DNA of 64,000 bases, taken from Guillardia theta CCMP2712. Lineage: Eukaryota > Cryptophyceae > Pyrenomonadales > Geminigeraceae. This document shows, piece by piece, positions 1 to 12,484 of the stretch. The position numbers and the translations under genes are program-made. Below the pieces are notes generated by a model. It worked only from the letters and a program-made list of their open reading frames with translations, did no database searches and was not told the DNA's origin. The DNA is taken from assembly GCF_000315625.1 (NCBI RefSeq), contig NW_005434672.1, forward strand, positions 800,937-864,936, read 5' to 3'. Within the stretch, counting starts at the first letter, position 1; the number at the start of each line of letters is the position of its first letter.

Positions 1-90
1 ATGAGGGGGGGTGAGATGCATGTGTGATGACGAGGATGCGCAGGGGACAAGAGGGCGAGGATCTGGAAGTATCGTGTGACAGACAACTGA
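1..90 (+). CDS. Tup1-like co-repressor, last exon only (left-edge partial)
   Basis: Only the 3' end of this gene is inside the window. An intron tail ends in cag at 41-43. The last exon then reads GDKRARIWKYRVTDN and stops at 88-90. This is the closing blade of a Tup1-type WD40 propeller, whose family members typically end in a similar basic-aromatic sequence. Positions 2-78, including about 40 nt of intron, match the reverse complement of the last intron and exon of the Tup1-like gene at 331-2990. The two copies therefore face each other tail to tail and differ only in the final few codons. The rest of this copy lies left of the window, so whether it is intact cannot be judged. Confidence 0.75.
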
Positions 91-415
91 AGTCTGGAGT
101 CTCTGAACTTTGAGACTTCAACTTGATTGTCATCTATAAAGCTGTTGATTCATCTAACTAAAACTCCAACATCGCAGATTTCACAAGAAGCAGCTCTCCC
201 TCTCACAATCATAGACCTGTTCCCTACATGTCGCACCTTGTCGAGTCATTCTGATTTGTCCATCTTATTACAACAAATCTCAGGTTGAAAACCTCGATAC
301 GTCGAAGCTACTCAGACCAACATCACTACTTCATGTCTCACGATACTTCCAGATCCTCGCCCTCTTGTCCCCTGCGCATCCTCGTCATCACACATGCATC
401 TCACCCCCCCTCACT
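2..415. repeat. Inverted repeat: two ~75-bp arms around a ~260-bp spacer
   Basis: The left arm (about 2-78) and the right arm (about 339-415) are reverse complements with essentially no mismatch by eye. The arms cover the end of one intron and most of the last coding exon of two facing Tup1-like genes. Identity stops a few bases before each stop codon, and the spacer from about 91 to 330 is unrelated between the sides. The left arm runs off the window, so the duplicated unit is probably longer. Confidence 0.85.
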
Positions 416-2990
416 CCCCCCCCCTTCCTTCGTCTCTCCACTACCTTCCCCTCCTCCCCCTCCGCTCACCGCTGCCTGTAGCGAACACAAACGACGACGG
501 TGAGTGAGCCACCGAGATCACTGAGTTCAAGTGTCCCTGCAGGATGAGCACAGGCCCTTCGTCCTGGCTCACCTGCCCTCCTGCCACGATCCTCCGCGGG
601 TCCCAGAACTGCACCGATCGATCCTGCCCACCACTCGTCACCCCTCCCCTCTCCCATTCTCCTCCCCCCCCCCCCCGCCTCTCCCTCATCCCCTGCTCCC
701 CTGCTCCGTTTCCCCCTCTCCTCCCCCTCCCCCTCCTCCCTCACTGACCTTGGACCCGGAGATCAGCCACGATCCTTTCATCGCAAACACAACCGATAGC
801 ACAAAGTCCTTGTGCCCTTGGAACGTGTGCTTGCACTTGGACATCACCGTCCGGTTCCCGGTTGCCGAAAGGTCCCACAGCTGCACCGCCCCTGGTCCTC
901 AGCATCCTCGACCTCCTCTCTCTCCCTCTCTCACCTTCAAGGTCTTGTCCAGCGACCCCGAGGCCAGGTACTTCACATCCGGCGAGAACGACACCGAGTA
1001 CACCGAGTCGTTGTGCCCGTCGAACTTGTCAATCAGCTTGCCCGTCTTGATGTCCCACAGCCTGCCCGTAACCCCTCACTCCTCCTCCTCCTCCTTCCCC
1101 TCTGCCTCCTCCTACCTCACGAGCCGGTCTAGCGACCCCGCCGCGATGTACCGGCAGTCCGGGCTGACCGCCACAGACGTCACTCCGTCCTTCGGCCCGT
1201 CGTCGTCCCCAAACGTCAGGATGCACTCTCCTGAAGCCACGTCCCACAGCTTGGCTCGCTTGTCTCCGCTTCCTGACACGATGTAGCGCCCGTCTGCCCC
1301 TCCCCCGTCAGTTCAATCTTGACCCCCCTCCTTCCTCTCCCCTCCCCCTCTCCTTCCTGCCCCTCCTCCTCCCCTGCCTCCCTTGTCCCCCTCCTCCTCT
1401 CCCTCCTGTCTCGACCTGATGAGTAGTCCACCGAGTAGATGTCCTTCGAGTGTCCCTGCAGCGAGTGGCGAAGCCTCCTCCCTTGTATGTCCCACACCTG
1501 CCCTCACACGCCCCCGCTACCCGTCAGACTATCCCTCCCCCTCCCCGGATCCTCTCTCTCTCACCTTGATCGTCTTGTCCTCCGCCCCTGCTACCAAGTA
1601 TCGGCTGTCCGGGCTGAAGCACACCGATCGCACGTACGAGTCTGTCACAAGTGCCTCCGTCATCCCCCTCTCCCTCCTCCCCTCCTCCTCGCCTCCTCCC
1701 CTACCTCCGCACGTCAGGTTGTCCAGCGCCACCTGGCTGTCCAGTACGCCCTCGTTGCTAAACATCCCCAGGCGCTTGCCCGTCTCTGCTTCGTACAGTA
1801 CCGCCGTCTTGTTGCATCCTGTCGCCACGTACCTGCCCCAACCCCCTCTCACTCCCTCTCACTCCTCTCCCTTCCCTCCTCTGCGTACCGTCCGTCGTTG
1901 CTGAAGCGCACACAGCATACCTTCGGACCCATGCTCGTCAGCCTCCTTCCCCTCCTCCTCCTCCTCCTCCACCTCCTCCTCCTCCTCCTCTTTGCCCCCT
2001 CTCTCTCCTCCCCCTCCCCCCGTCGCGTCACCCTCTTCTCCGCCTCCCGGTCGTTGAACCCCACCCTCCCTCATCTCGGAGCTGGGTAGTCGTGCTCCAG
2101 CGTGTGACACAGCTCGATGTGCATCTTGCTCGTGGCATTCGGATTGTGCACAACCTGCTCAGCCACGTCATCAACCAGCTCACACAGACATCACGAGAGC
2201 TGCAAGTACATTCCAGTCGTCGAGCTGACGGCCTTTGGAGTCCACTGCCTTCGAAGGTTCACCCGCAGACGCTACATGAAACTTCAGGAGAAGGATCATT
2301 CATGAAAATCAGATCCATTACTATTTGTTGCGTTTGCCATTGGGGTATCCCCCATGATCTGGCTATTGGGAATAGCATCGGCCAATGCAGAATGCGCTAG
2401 CCACTACAGTCAACGCAGCAAGGGAATTAGGAGCATTCTTGTGAACACCTGCCGCTGTGCCGAAGCAGCTGGGTAGAGCTGACGATTGGGTCCCTTCAAC
2501 CTTGGAAGCAACACTCGGCATTCCAGCTCCATCCTTCCTCGGTTGAACAACTCCACCAGCAGATTCAATCTGCCTCTTTAGCCATTTGATTTCGTCCTCA
2601 TACTGCAAATGCATCAGTGGCCGAAGTCGAGGACAATATGGAAAGTCGGCACCGTGTTCTTCATTTGGCGATGCTGGCGTTCGAGTTCAGTCAAGGTTTG
2701 CGTCATCATATTCAATTCAGCAATCTGAGATTCCACTGCATCCACGAGCATCAATCAGCATCGTCGGGCACGAGCTCAGCAATCAGCCAATACGTACATT
2801 TGCGTTCAAAATCCTCCTTCTGAGCCTTCAACAAGGTGGATTCTTGACCGAGAGCATCATACTCCGACTTCAACTGCTCCAGGAGGTCCGGTATTCGAGT
2901 GCTCGCGCCAGATCGAGCTGCTTGAGTCCCGTACATCTTCGAGTCTCGGTTGCCCTTTTTGTCCCTGTCCGTCTGTCTGACGATCTCCAC
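331..2990 (-). CDS. TUP1: Tup1-like WD40 transcriptional co-repressor
   Basis: Tup1 proteins are nuclear co-repressors recruited by DNA-binding factors. The N-terminal exon (about 2760-2936) reads IPDLLEQLKSEYDALGQES, the Tup1 tetramerisation helix. It continues in exons near 2740-2640 (LTELERQHRQMKN) and 2610-2560 (YEDEIKWLKRQIE). A proline/serine linker follows, then VVHNPNATSKMHIELCHTLEH near 2095-2160 leads into the propeller. WD40 exons lie at about 1889-1945, 1713-1832, 1565-1641, 1415-1497, 1121-1293, 935-1061, 749-891, 470-623 and 331-371, separated by introns of 43-130 nt. Blades include RSVCFSPDSRYLVAGAEDK and GHKDFVLSVVF. The start may be Met at 2936 or 2990. One junction, near 2050-2090, has no GT donor before an in-frame TGA. 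Identity as Tup1 is firm; whether this copy is intact is less so. Confidence 0.88.
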
Positions 2991-4110
2991 AAAGTTGAGG
3001 ACAGGGGCAGTGGGCTGGGAATTGATCCTTTTAATTTTTGAAAATCTTCAAGTCCTGCCAGAATGGCGATTTTGACCCCTCAACGCACCAAAACGCTCCT
3101 CCCTGGTGATAATACGTCAGTTGATGCAAAGAAAACGCCCCTCAGTCCTGACTTTTTCGGATTTGCAAACAACAAGCCACACAGTAATGCATTTGCTACA
3201 GGAGAAATTTGAGATTGACTTTCGAGATGAGTTGACCGTCATAAACCATGTCAACAAGTGACTTTCATCCTTTCATTACTCCCTTTCAACAGACACTAGC
3301 AGCACCTGAACCTGGTGCAGTTACCCTACTCAACCCCTTCCGTCTCCAGCGTCCAGCTACTCCCTCTCTGCTACGCGCTCCTGGTTTTTCTATACAAACA
3401 TGCTCTTTCAACCTGGTGTGGACATGCATACTTCTCCATGATCCTCTCGTTATAGTTGGCAATGGCTTTGCCACCTCACATGCCCACATTTCCCGACTCT
3501 GCAATGTGATCTCTGTTTCCCTCTTGATCTTCTGCATTATCCTTCGTTGCACTCCAAACTCCAACTTGTTCTTCCTCTTACTCGTTCTCTGAATCCCTGC
3601 GGCCCTGACCGTTCTCTCGTTGTATCCATCGAAACCCACTTCAATGACATGGTGCTCATGCTCATGCTTTTCCTCCTCCTGCTGCTCCTGCTGCTCCTCC
3701 TACTGCTCCTCCTACTGCTGTTCCTATTTATCCATCATCTCATCCCCATAATGCTGACCCTGATCCTGACGCCTCCTTCCTCCTTCAAGGCCATTCCCTC
3801 CCGCCTCTTGCCCATCCCGTCGTCCTCGCTGTGCAATGTTTTACTTATTAATTTGACCCCACCCTCATCAGTGTCGTGATCCCATTACACCTCACCCTAC
3901 CCTACCACATCTCTTGCCACCACCCTCATAACATCTGGATGATCAAGAATCCACCCCACCATAGAAATACCTGTAAAATACCCACCAAATTTCCCGGTCA
4001 ACTACCCCAGTCTCTACGATCACCCCATGAATCTCTAGGACTACCCAGCTCATGACACACGGACCCATGTGTTCCGTGAGAAAAGGACTCAAGGCAGGGT
4101 GGGTAGTTTG
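2991..4110. other. Unassigned stretch upstream of the Tup1-like gene
   Basis: No gene is recognised here. A 49-codon frame opens at 3063 (+) with MAILTPQRTKTLLPGDNTSV and stops at about 3212. It is divergent from the Tup1-like start and could be a first exon, but no convincing continuation was found. On the minus strand 3286-3639 encodes a 117-residue basic frame without recognisable domains. A CTG/CTC-rich low-complexity run sits at about 3660-3720. From about 3880 the sequence becomes C-rich with CCCTACC motifs. Confidence 0.35.
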
Positions 4111-4570
4111 ACGAGATTGGGGGTGTATAGCTGGTAAAATGGACCGGTGGGGGTGGTTGGGGTTGTATGAGGTGCTGACCCATCAATCACTGGGGTGGGG
4201 TACCTAAGTACCCGGTAATAATACTTGATTTGGTAGGGTACTCGGTAGCAAATGTACCCTTCCTGGTATATGTAGGGGTGGTATGTTGCAATTTAGCCAG
4301 GGCACAGGGGGTACCGGTTAGGTAACTGTTCAAGCCTGATTGTCCTCGTACTGATGTTAACTTAACTTTGAGTAAAGAAGTTCAAGATCACCATCATTCC
4401 GATCAGATCCGAGCCGTGGTTCCGGTCCTGTTGCCAGCCTGATCAGTGAGGCCGAGCGGCGGCGGCCCGGCTCCCCGGCAGTCAGACTCCGCCGATCATT
4501 GATGATATGATAGTCAGGCTAAACCGGGCCCGGTACCGGGCCCAGGGCCGCTGTGGCCACTGCGTCACGG
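4110..4570. repeat. Composite dispersed repeat: TACCCC-type, junction motif, GC-rich block
   Basis: About 4110-4320 is G-rich with recurring GGGTAC, GTAGGGT and GGGGTGG. About 4336-4380 holds a junction motif ending AACTTAACTTTGAGTAAAG, which recurs reverse-complemented near 17710-17800 and 56895-56925. About 4440-4560 is a GGCCCGG-rich block like those near 12, 14.5, 17.6, 39 and 56.5 kb. No coding signal is seen. Confidence 0.6.
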
Positions 4571-4647
4571 GAAATCTTCAAGGCAGGCTTTATGACATGA
4601 GGGTGTCAAAGTATCGGAGTGCTCAGCGGACCTTGCTGTCTCTACTA

Positions 4648-7475
4648 TCATCCCAACTCCAGCTGTTCCAAGGCAGCTAGAGCATTGCCATGCAGCGACG
4701 GGACAGGCGAAGGAACATAATGCCGCAAGATCTCAGCTGCTCCTAAACGGATAAACTCCGCCCTGTTCTCTGCACACTTCATCGACAAGTTGCAGATGGC
4801 ACCAGCCACAGGGGAAAGCACCTCTGGAACCTGGTAGGAGTCACTCAACAAGTCCTTCAGTCAGATAAAGCACCTGAGAGGTTGAGAGCAGGTGAACAAG
4901 GACCGGCAGAGCCCCCCTTTCTCTCGCCTCCTTCTTGTTCGCCTCGTGGTTTGCACAAACATTGCAAATTGCACACGAAGAAAGACGTTGAACTGAAAGA
5001 TCCTGCGAGCCAAAATCGTTAGATCAGCCAAGAGCCCATCCGGCAGAAGTAGCTACCGGCGATCTCAACATCTTAACAAGGGGGAGGATGGCTCCATGCT
5101 CGGAAATCAGCTTCTTGTTGTTGTCGTTGCGAATTGAGCACTCGGACAGCGCTCCAGCCGACTAAAAAGCTCCTCGTGAGACAACAAGACAGTGACGAAG
5201 GAATTTGGACCTGAGATTGTGCAAATGTATCCGGCGCATATAACAAGGTGATGAGATGTGGTATTGCCCCAGCATCAGCCACTCGCTGCTTGTTCATGTC
5301 GTTGTCCACACACAAAGACCACAGCGCTCCAGCAGCCTGGGCGGCAGCTGCTTGGTTGTCCGATTTCAACACATCAACCAACACTTCCAAAGCTCCAGAT
5401 GTTGCAATGATCTGACCAGATATGTAAGGCAATCTCCCCAAGAAACTAGATGTTTGAAATCACCTCTTTCGAGTTCATATTCGCAGCAAGGTTGCATAAG
5501 CATGCAGCAGCTGCTGACTGCATGAAAGGTACTTCGGGCGATCTGTTTCAAGAAAGAATGCGTGAGAGACTTCCACAGGTGGGACAGCCCTTACGGGTTC
5601 TTGAGCATATCGATAAGCGAAGGAAGTCCACCAGCCTGCACAACGAGCTCCCTATTCGGATCTGTCTCTGAACATATATTACACAGCGCTGCTGCTGCCT
5701 TCGCTTTCTCTGCAATTGCAGCCGTCAAATGCAGAAAACAACAGGTTGCATAGGAAGAAGTATGTCATACCAGTGGCATCTGGAGAATTCAGCATCATCA
5801 TGAGGCCCTCAATGACACCGGCTGGTGGAATGCCCTTGTACAAGGAACCATCATCATCACCAAGATCATCATCATCACCCTGGAATTATTTCAGCATTTG
5901 GCAGTCATTCAGAAACAAGAAGTGAGTCAATAAGGCACTGAAAAACGTCAAACGGGCTGTACCTCATCATTGTAAGATTCCTCTTTTTCGTCAAAGTTTT
6001 CTTCTCTCTCAGCAGTGTCTTGGTTTGTCTCCTACAGATCCACAACATCAGGCATCTCAAGCAAAATTAGCAAGACCAACCTGGACCTCAACCGATTCCT
6101 CCGCTTCACTAACAGGCGCTGGCTTAATTGCAGTCTTGTTTACATGCTGAGGGACTGGCTCTTTCTTAGGAGGCTGTGCCTCACTCTGACCACCTCCACC
6201 CATGGCCGTCCTGAGCTGATTCTCGTTGCTGAACTGATTCATGTAGTTCATCACATCTGAGGTGACAACCAGAGTGCGGCGAGTTGCCGTTGCAAGTTGG
6301 GGGGCAAATTTGACTTCCCATCTGTTGCAAAAGGAAGCCCCATCAACCATAACAGTAGCAATTACCATCGAATCCTTACTTGCGCTGACGATGCTCCTCG
6401 CTCTCCTTAGTGTCCTCCTTCTTTCCCAGAGACGGTACCTAACGTGTCACTTCAGTGCCACTTCAAGTCGTAGGAAGCAAGTCACAACCGTCGGCACATA
6501 GGAGCCGCCAGGCTTCACATCCCACTTATACTTTCTGTTTGCATGAGAGTCGTCCGACGAAGCCCCACCTTTTGGAAGCGGAGAAATTGCCGGTTTCTTC
6601 GACGAAAGTGTCACCATAGTGAAACACTCGCAACACAAATTACGGTTTCAATGCTAATCTGAGATATATCCGGCCTTCCGATGCATGGTCCATTGTAATC
6701 AGATACAAACCATGCTTGTTTCCCCAACGCTAGAATGCAGATAACGACCTGGATACCCTTTACAAAAAGGGAGATGAGGGGTGAAGCGTTTGACCTGCTT
6801 CATGTTCTTTGCTTCGTACAGGTCGTCTGCTGCAAAATTATTGATATCCTTGACGCCAAGTGTTCTAACCTGTGAAATCATCGATCAATCAAAAAGAATG
6901 TGAAAAAGCAAAAATACAGCATCGCTGAAAGATTGGATGTTCTCTCTTTGTGCAAAGGGCATTTCAGAGGAGTTGATTTTCTTCACAGCCTTCGGACTTA
7001 TTCTATTGACCTTGAGGACAAGAAGTCATTGTGTCGTCATTATCGAACTGGAAACATACCAATTCACAAAGAACCTTGCCGGACTTTAAAGCCGGTTGAA
7101 GGTTAGTAGGGTCTAGCTCTACTCCAAGCAATTCATGAATCCAAGCACACACTTGTTCAACTTCTGAGCCCTGGGTTCAAGTACATGCCTCAGTGCACTC
7201 TCAAGTGACACAGACGCGATCGATTACATTGTATCTTCCCTCATATGCCCCCGTGGATGGCGCTTTCGAGGGAGTCCCTGAGCCCGCATCGCTTCCATTT
7301 ATCTGCATGGCTGTGTCATGCTTGCGAATCAACATGATATAGATCTTCACATTGAGGGATGATAGTCCTTGATCAATAGAAGCGGATTGACTATCCATAT
7401 TCTGCATGGCCTTCTGTTGCTTCAGGAATCGCTCGGTGCTGGAGTATTTGACAAACTGATTTGATTTCCGCCGTT
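4648..7475 (-). CDS. Calponin-homology plus armadillo-repeat protein
   Basis: The upstream exons carry a calponin-type CH domain: VEQVCAWIHELLGVELDP near 7160-7100, LKSGKVLCEL, then NRISPKAVKKINSSEMPF near 7010-6940, VRTLGVKDINNFAADDLYEAKNM near 6870-6800, and ILALGKQAWF near 6745-6715. CH domains bind actin or microtubule partners. After a linker (6620-6060) rich in Lys, Pro and Glu come about five armadillo repeats between 5890 and 4648, such as AAAALCNICSETDPNRELVV, AAAACLCNLAANMNSKE, GALWSLCVDNDMNKQRVADA and CAICNVCANHEANKKEARE. The last repeat ends at a stop at 4648. Introns are about 60-150 nt. The exon at 7470-7210 upstream of CH is likely but unrecognised, and the true start may lie near 8100. 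Evidence that CH and ARM belong to one gene is same strand, no intervening stop or promoter gap, and joinable splice phases. Confidence 0.75.
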
Positions 7476-8110
7476 TCTAATCAAATCCGAAGTAACCCAG
7501 CAATCTGTACCACAAGAGGTGAGCAGGACATGATGAGATTAAGTCATATGTCCGGGCACACCCATCAAAAGTTTCTACACACGACGATTCACTGTATGCA
7601 TTCGCTCAACATAACACCAAAGCCAAGCCAAGCAATAGGAGCAAAGCATGATTATATTTGTGTTATTTCTACTCTATACCTCTGCAGATCAATCAACATG
7701 GCAATCTATTCGAATTTTTATCCTTCATGTTACCGTGGATTTTCAAAAAAATCCTCTGTCCATCCGAGAGTTTCAGACCTACTGCAACTTTGACGAATTA
7801 TCCAAGACTAATGTATCTAAACAGCATGACTGCATGTAATAACATAAATCCAGCACAACAGACCTCGTCATTGATCTCCCACAACCTTCAACACTCTGCC
7901 AAATTTTTGAATATCCTTCACCAGGTGTTCGATTCCAGTACCATTCACCGGGATGCCTCCACATACTCACAAACTTCTTCTTCTCCACATCAGTGTTTTC
8001 ATCATTCTGTCTCTTGTTCCTGCCTCGCCGCCCTCGTATCTCCTCCTTCCATCCCCTCTCGCCACCTTCTATCCTCCGCTGTCTCGCGCGCCATGTTGGC
8101 AGCTACGGTG
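7476..8110 (-). other. Possible 5' end of the CH-ARM gene
   Basis: An ATG at about 8096 (MARETAEDRRWREGMEGG) opens a short minus-strand frame. A second lysine-rich piece ending EKKKF with a GTGAGT donor lies near 7985. Neither could be joined confidently to the exon at 7470, so this is offered only as a possible 5' region. Confidence 0.25.
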
Positions 8111-8812
8111 TAGGGTTCCTAGGACCCTCCTAGTGGAAGAAGTCCATGGATTCATACAACCAAACCTATAAGGGTCCTAATACCGTATATCATAGTCTAT
8201 GGTCTTAGTAAACGCAAGCATTCTAATAAAACCCACTGCTAGCACCAATCCATTAGTGAGGTACTAGTATGCCTACAACCCTCCTAAGGCCCCTATCTGA
8301 GTTCAATAAAAATGAATTTGTATCACAGGTGGAGGGTGGGTACTCAAGGGTAGGGTAGTATTGTCATACTCATCAGAGGGAAAGGAGGGGTAGGTTCCGA
8401 GGGCAGACACCTCCGAGCCTGGGTTGATAGAGCTGTGAGGGGGGGTACTCGGAATGGAAAGATATCATTTTTAATTTCCTGTAATTGATATTTGGAATTT
8501 TCATGAAGGAAATTCGAAATTACTCTATATTTGCCTTGTCCAGTGAAATTCAAAATTTGAGTCCCTGTCTTGTAGGGTTTGAAATTAAGTATGTTTATTT
8601 TAAATGATGATTTTTGAAACACGGGGAGCCCACGACAGCCCGGGGCCCGGAACAACTTTCCTAGTCACTGATGATGCCGCCATGAACTAGACTAGCATGC
8701 GATGGTATGGCAGGGACATGGCTACGACGAGGATGCACCTAGCGCTCTCATGTCTTCCTTCATCCAGGTCGACTTCGGCTCCATGAGCTGATCTCAGTCA
8801 GTCGGCGAGTCG
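8111..8812. other. Intergenic spacer with G-rich and AT-rich blocks
   Basis: About 8325-8460 has the GGGTAGGGTA-type motif seen in other spacers. About 8465-8620 is AT-rich, with repeated GAAATTC and AAATTTG words resembling blocks near 32.45 and 39.5 kb. No gene is supported. Confidence 0.5.
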
Positions 8813-9998
8813 ATGCTGTCCCACAAGAACCGAGAGGATGCGCTGCTGGGGGGTCCCAGGTAAGGCGAGCGAGCTCCTGAGGCCCAAGTTGATGGCCTGT
8901 GCCCAGCAGCTCTTACCTCATCGGATGCCTGCTCGTTGCCTTCATCGTTGCCCTGTGTGTCTGGACTTTCATCATTCATTGGATCATTGTGTTCCCGGAG
9001 CTGCTCGAGGTGAGTGCGGGAAAGGTTTTCATCTGCGTGCTCAATCGCAATATCGCAAGCTGGGAGTGGTGCCCGCGGTCTCCATCACTGGATTTCACCA
9101 TTTTCTGCACGGGTATGTTGCCTTCTGCGAAGCTTTCTTCCTCGTGTTCTGCTATCCTGTGAGTTTTTTCCTTCACAGCTGCCTCCTGTTCAGCCTCTAC
9201 AAGGCCGTAATGACGGATCCAGGCTACGTCAAGATCCCCGGAGCAGCCAGGAGGTGAAGGAGGATGAAACTTCTTGTTTCATCGAGCCTGCAACGATGAT
9301 GAGGTGGCTGATGTGGCTGCTGCAGCGCGGAGAGGGAGGCATTCCAACCCGACTTCTGCTCCAAGTGCTTGGCTTCTCGCCCGCAGCGAGCACATCACTG
9401 CAGCACGTGCAACCGATGTGTGAGGAAGATGGACCATGTAACGAGCTGTGATTGCCGCACAGCAGCATCTGACACCCTCTCTTGCCCCACGCCCTCCCCA
9501 CAGCACTGTCTGTTCGTCAACAACTGCGTCGGCCAGGGCAACTACAAGTTTTTCCTCCTCCTCCTTTTCTACACTATCGTAGGAGGGGCGTACAACGCGT
9601 TCTGCGACTATGTCTGTATCGTGTGGGCCCATGGGTCCATGGACGAGTTCTCGAGGAACATGGCGTTGGCGAACGCGGTTGCGATCTGCATGATTTCCTT
9701 CATCCTCCTTCCCCTTTTCCTGATCCACATGTACTTGATTTCTCGTGACACGACAACCATCGAGGCTCTCAAGGGCGAGACCGGGAAGTACAACAATGGC
9801 AACACGCTGAGAAACTTCAAGAAGGTCCCACCCCCTCCCCCTCCTCCCCATCCCTCCCTGCCTTCCTCCTCCACCTCCCACCTCCTGCATGTGATTGACT
9901 GGCTGACGTCAGGTGTTCGGGAACATGCTATGGATGTGGCTCTCGCCCTTTCACCCTCCCTCTTTGGAATCTGTAGATCTCTTCTCATCCTTATAATG
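8813..9998 (+). CDS. DHHC-type protein S-acyltransferase (palmitoyltransferase)
   Basis: DHHC enzymes transfer palmitate to cysteines of proteins at endomembranes. Exon 1 (8813-8859, MLSHKNREDALLGG) joins exon 2 (8907-9009), which holds TM1 (GCLLVAFIVALCVWTFII). The next exon (about 9100-9250) has TM2 and the TDPG motif (AVMTDPGYVKIPG). The cysteine-rich domain reads FCSKCLASRPQRAHHCS, then CNRCVRKMDH. An intron at about 9439-9502 splits the catalytic motif so that DH joins HCLFVNNCVGQGNY, giving DHHC. TM3 and TM4 follow (FFLLLLFYTIVGGAYNAF; ICMISFILLPLFLIHMYL) with the usual TTxE-like TTTIEAL. The last exon starts near 9913 and ends LFSSL at 9998. Overall length is within the family norm. 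The start ATG was chosen because it splices in frame into TM1. Confidence 0.9.
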
Positions 9999-10021
9999 TG
10001 ACTGCATACATTTCCCCAAGC

Positions 10022-11716
<1,695 letters not shown>

Positions 11717-12484
11717 CGTGGTAGGAGCAGGGCCGAAACGAAAGTTACGGCGATGGCGTAGAAGGTGGCGAAAGAGGGAACGCGGCGTGCGGAGTCGGAG
11801 AAGGAGAGAGGCAAGTTGACAGGAGAGCAGGAGAGAGAGAGAGGCAGGGATGCTCGTGGTAAGAGGCGGGTGGGCTGAGCAGGGTCTTGGAGCAGGGAAG
11901 AGTTGGCGGCGGGAGAGGAGAGCGGGCAGGAGATTGAATTCGGGCAGGTTGGTTTTTGATTTTCAAGTTTGAGGGTATATATAGAGGGCGAGTCGCCGCT
12001 CCGAGGGGCCGAGTGCGGCAGTGCGGCAGCAGTCACTTAGTGCCGGTCGGCCCGGCAGTCCGATCCGATCATCGGACTCACCGGCGGTGCTCAGCCTGCA
12101 GTGCAGGCTCGACAGTCCAGTGCAGTGCAGCCTGAGAGGTAGTCGCCTCAGTGGGGACCGTGACTCTCTCGCTGGTCGGGCGATGGAGCCGCGCGTGGCA
12201 CGCCGAGGAGGGCCGCTCAGTGGGACTCCGGAGGCCCGCCGGCCCGGGATGGGAGCCTCGGAGACCCGCCAGCCTCCGGGGCAGGCTTCGCCGGGGAGAG
12301 GAGATGCGGACGGACCGTTGGTCAGGACTACAAAGCCGAGGTCAGAGGCGAGGGGATGACTCTAAGTGCTCATTTATAGCATGTCAACGAGACTCGGCGA
12401 CGGTGAAGCAGCCTGGCAGTGCTGCTAGCTGCTTAATCCAGGACAGCCCCGTCCTGCTCCATAGGTCAGAAGAGACGCCCCGGG
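11717..12484. other. Intergenic spacer with GC-rich block
   Basis: About 11760-11990 is purine-rich (GAGAGAG) and probably holds the upstream region of the 10-11.7 kb gene. A run TATATATAGAG at about 11977-11986 resembles a TATA box on either strand. About 12000-12360 is a GGCCCG-rich block of the dispersed type. No gene is supported. Confidence 0.4.
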
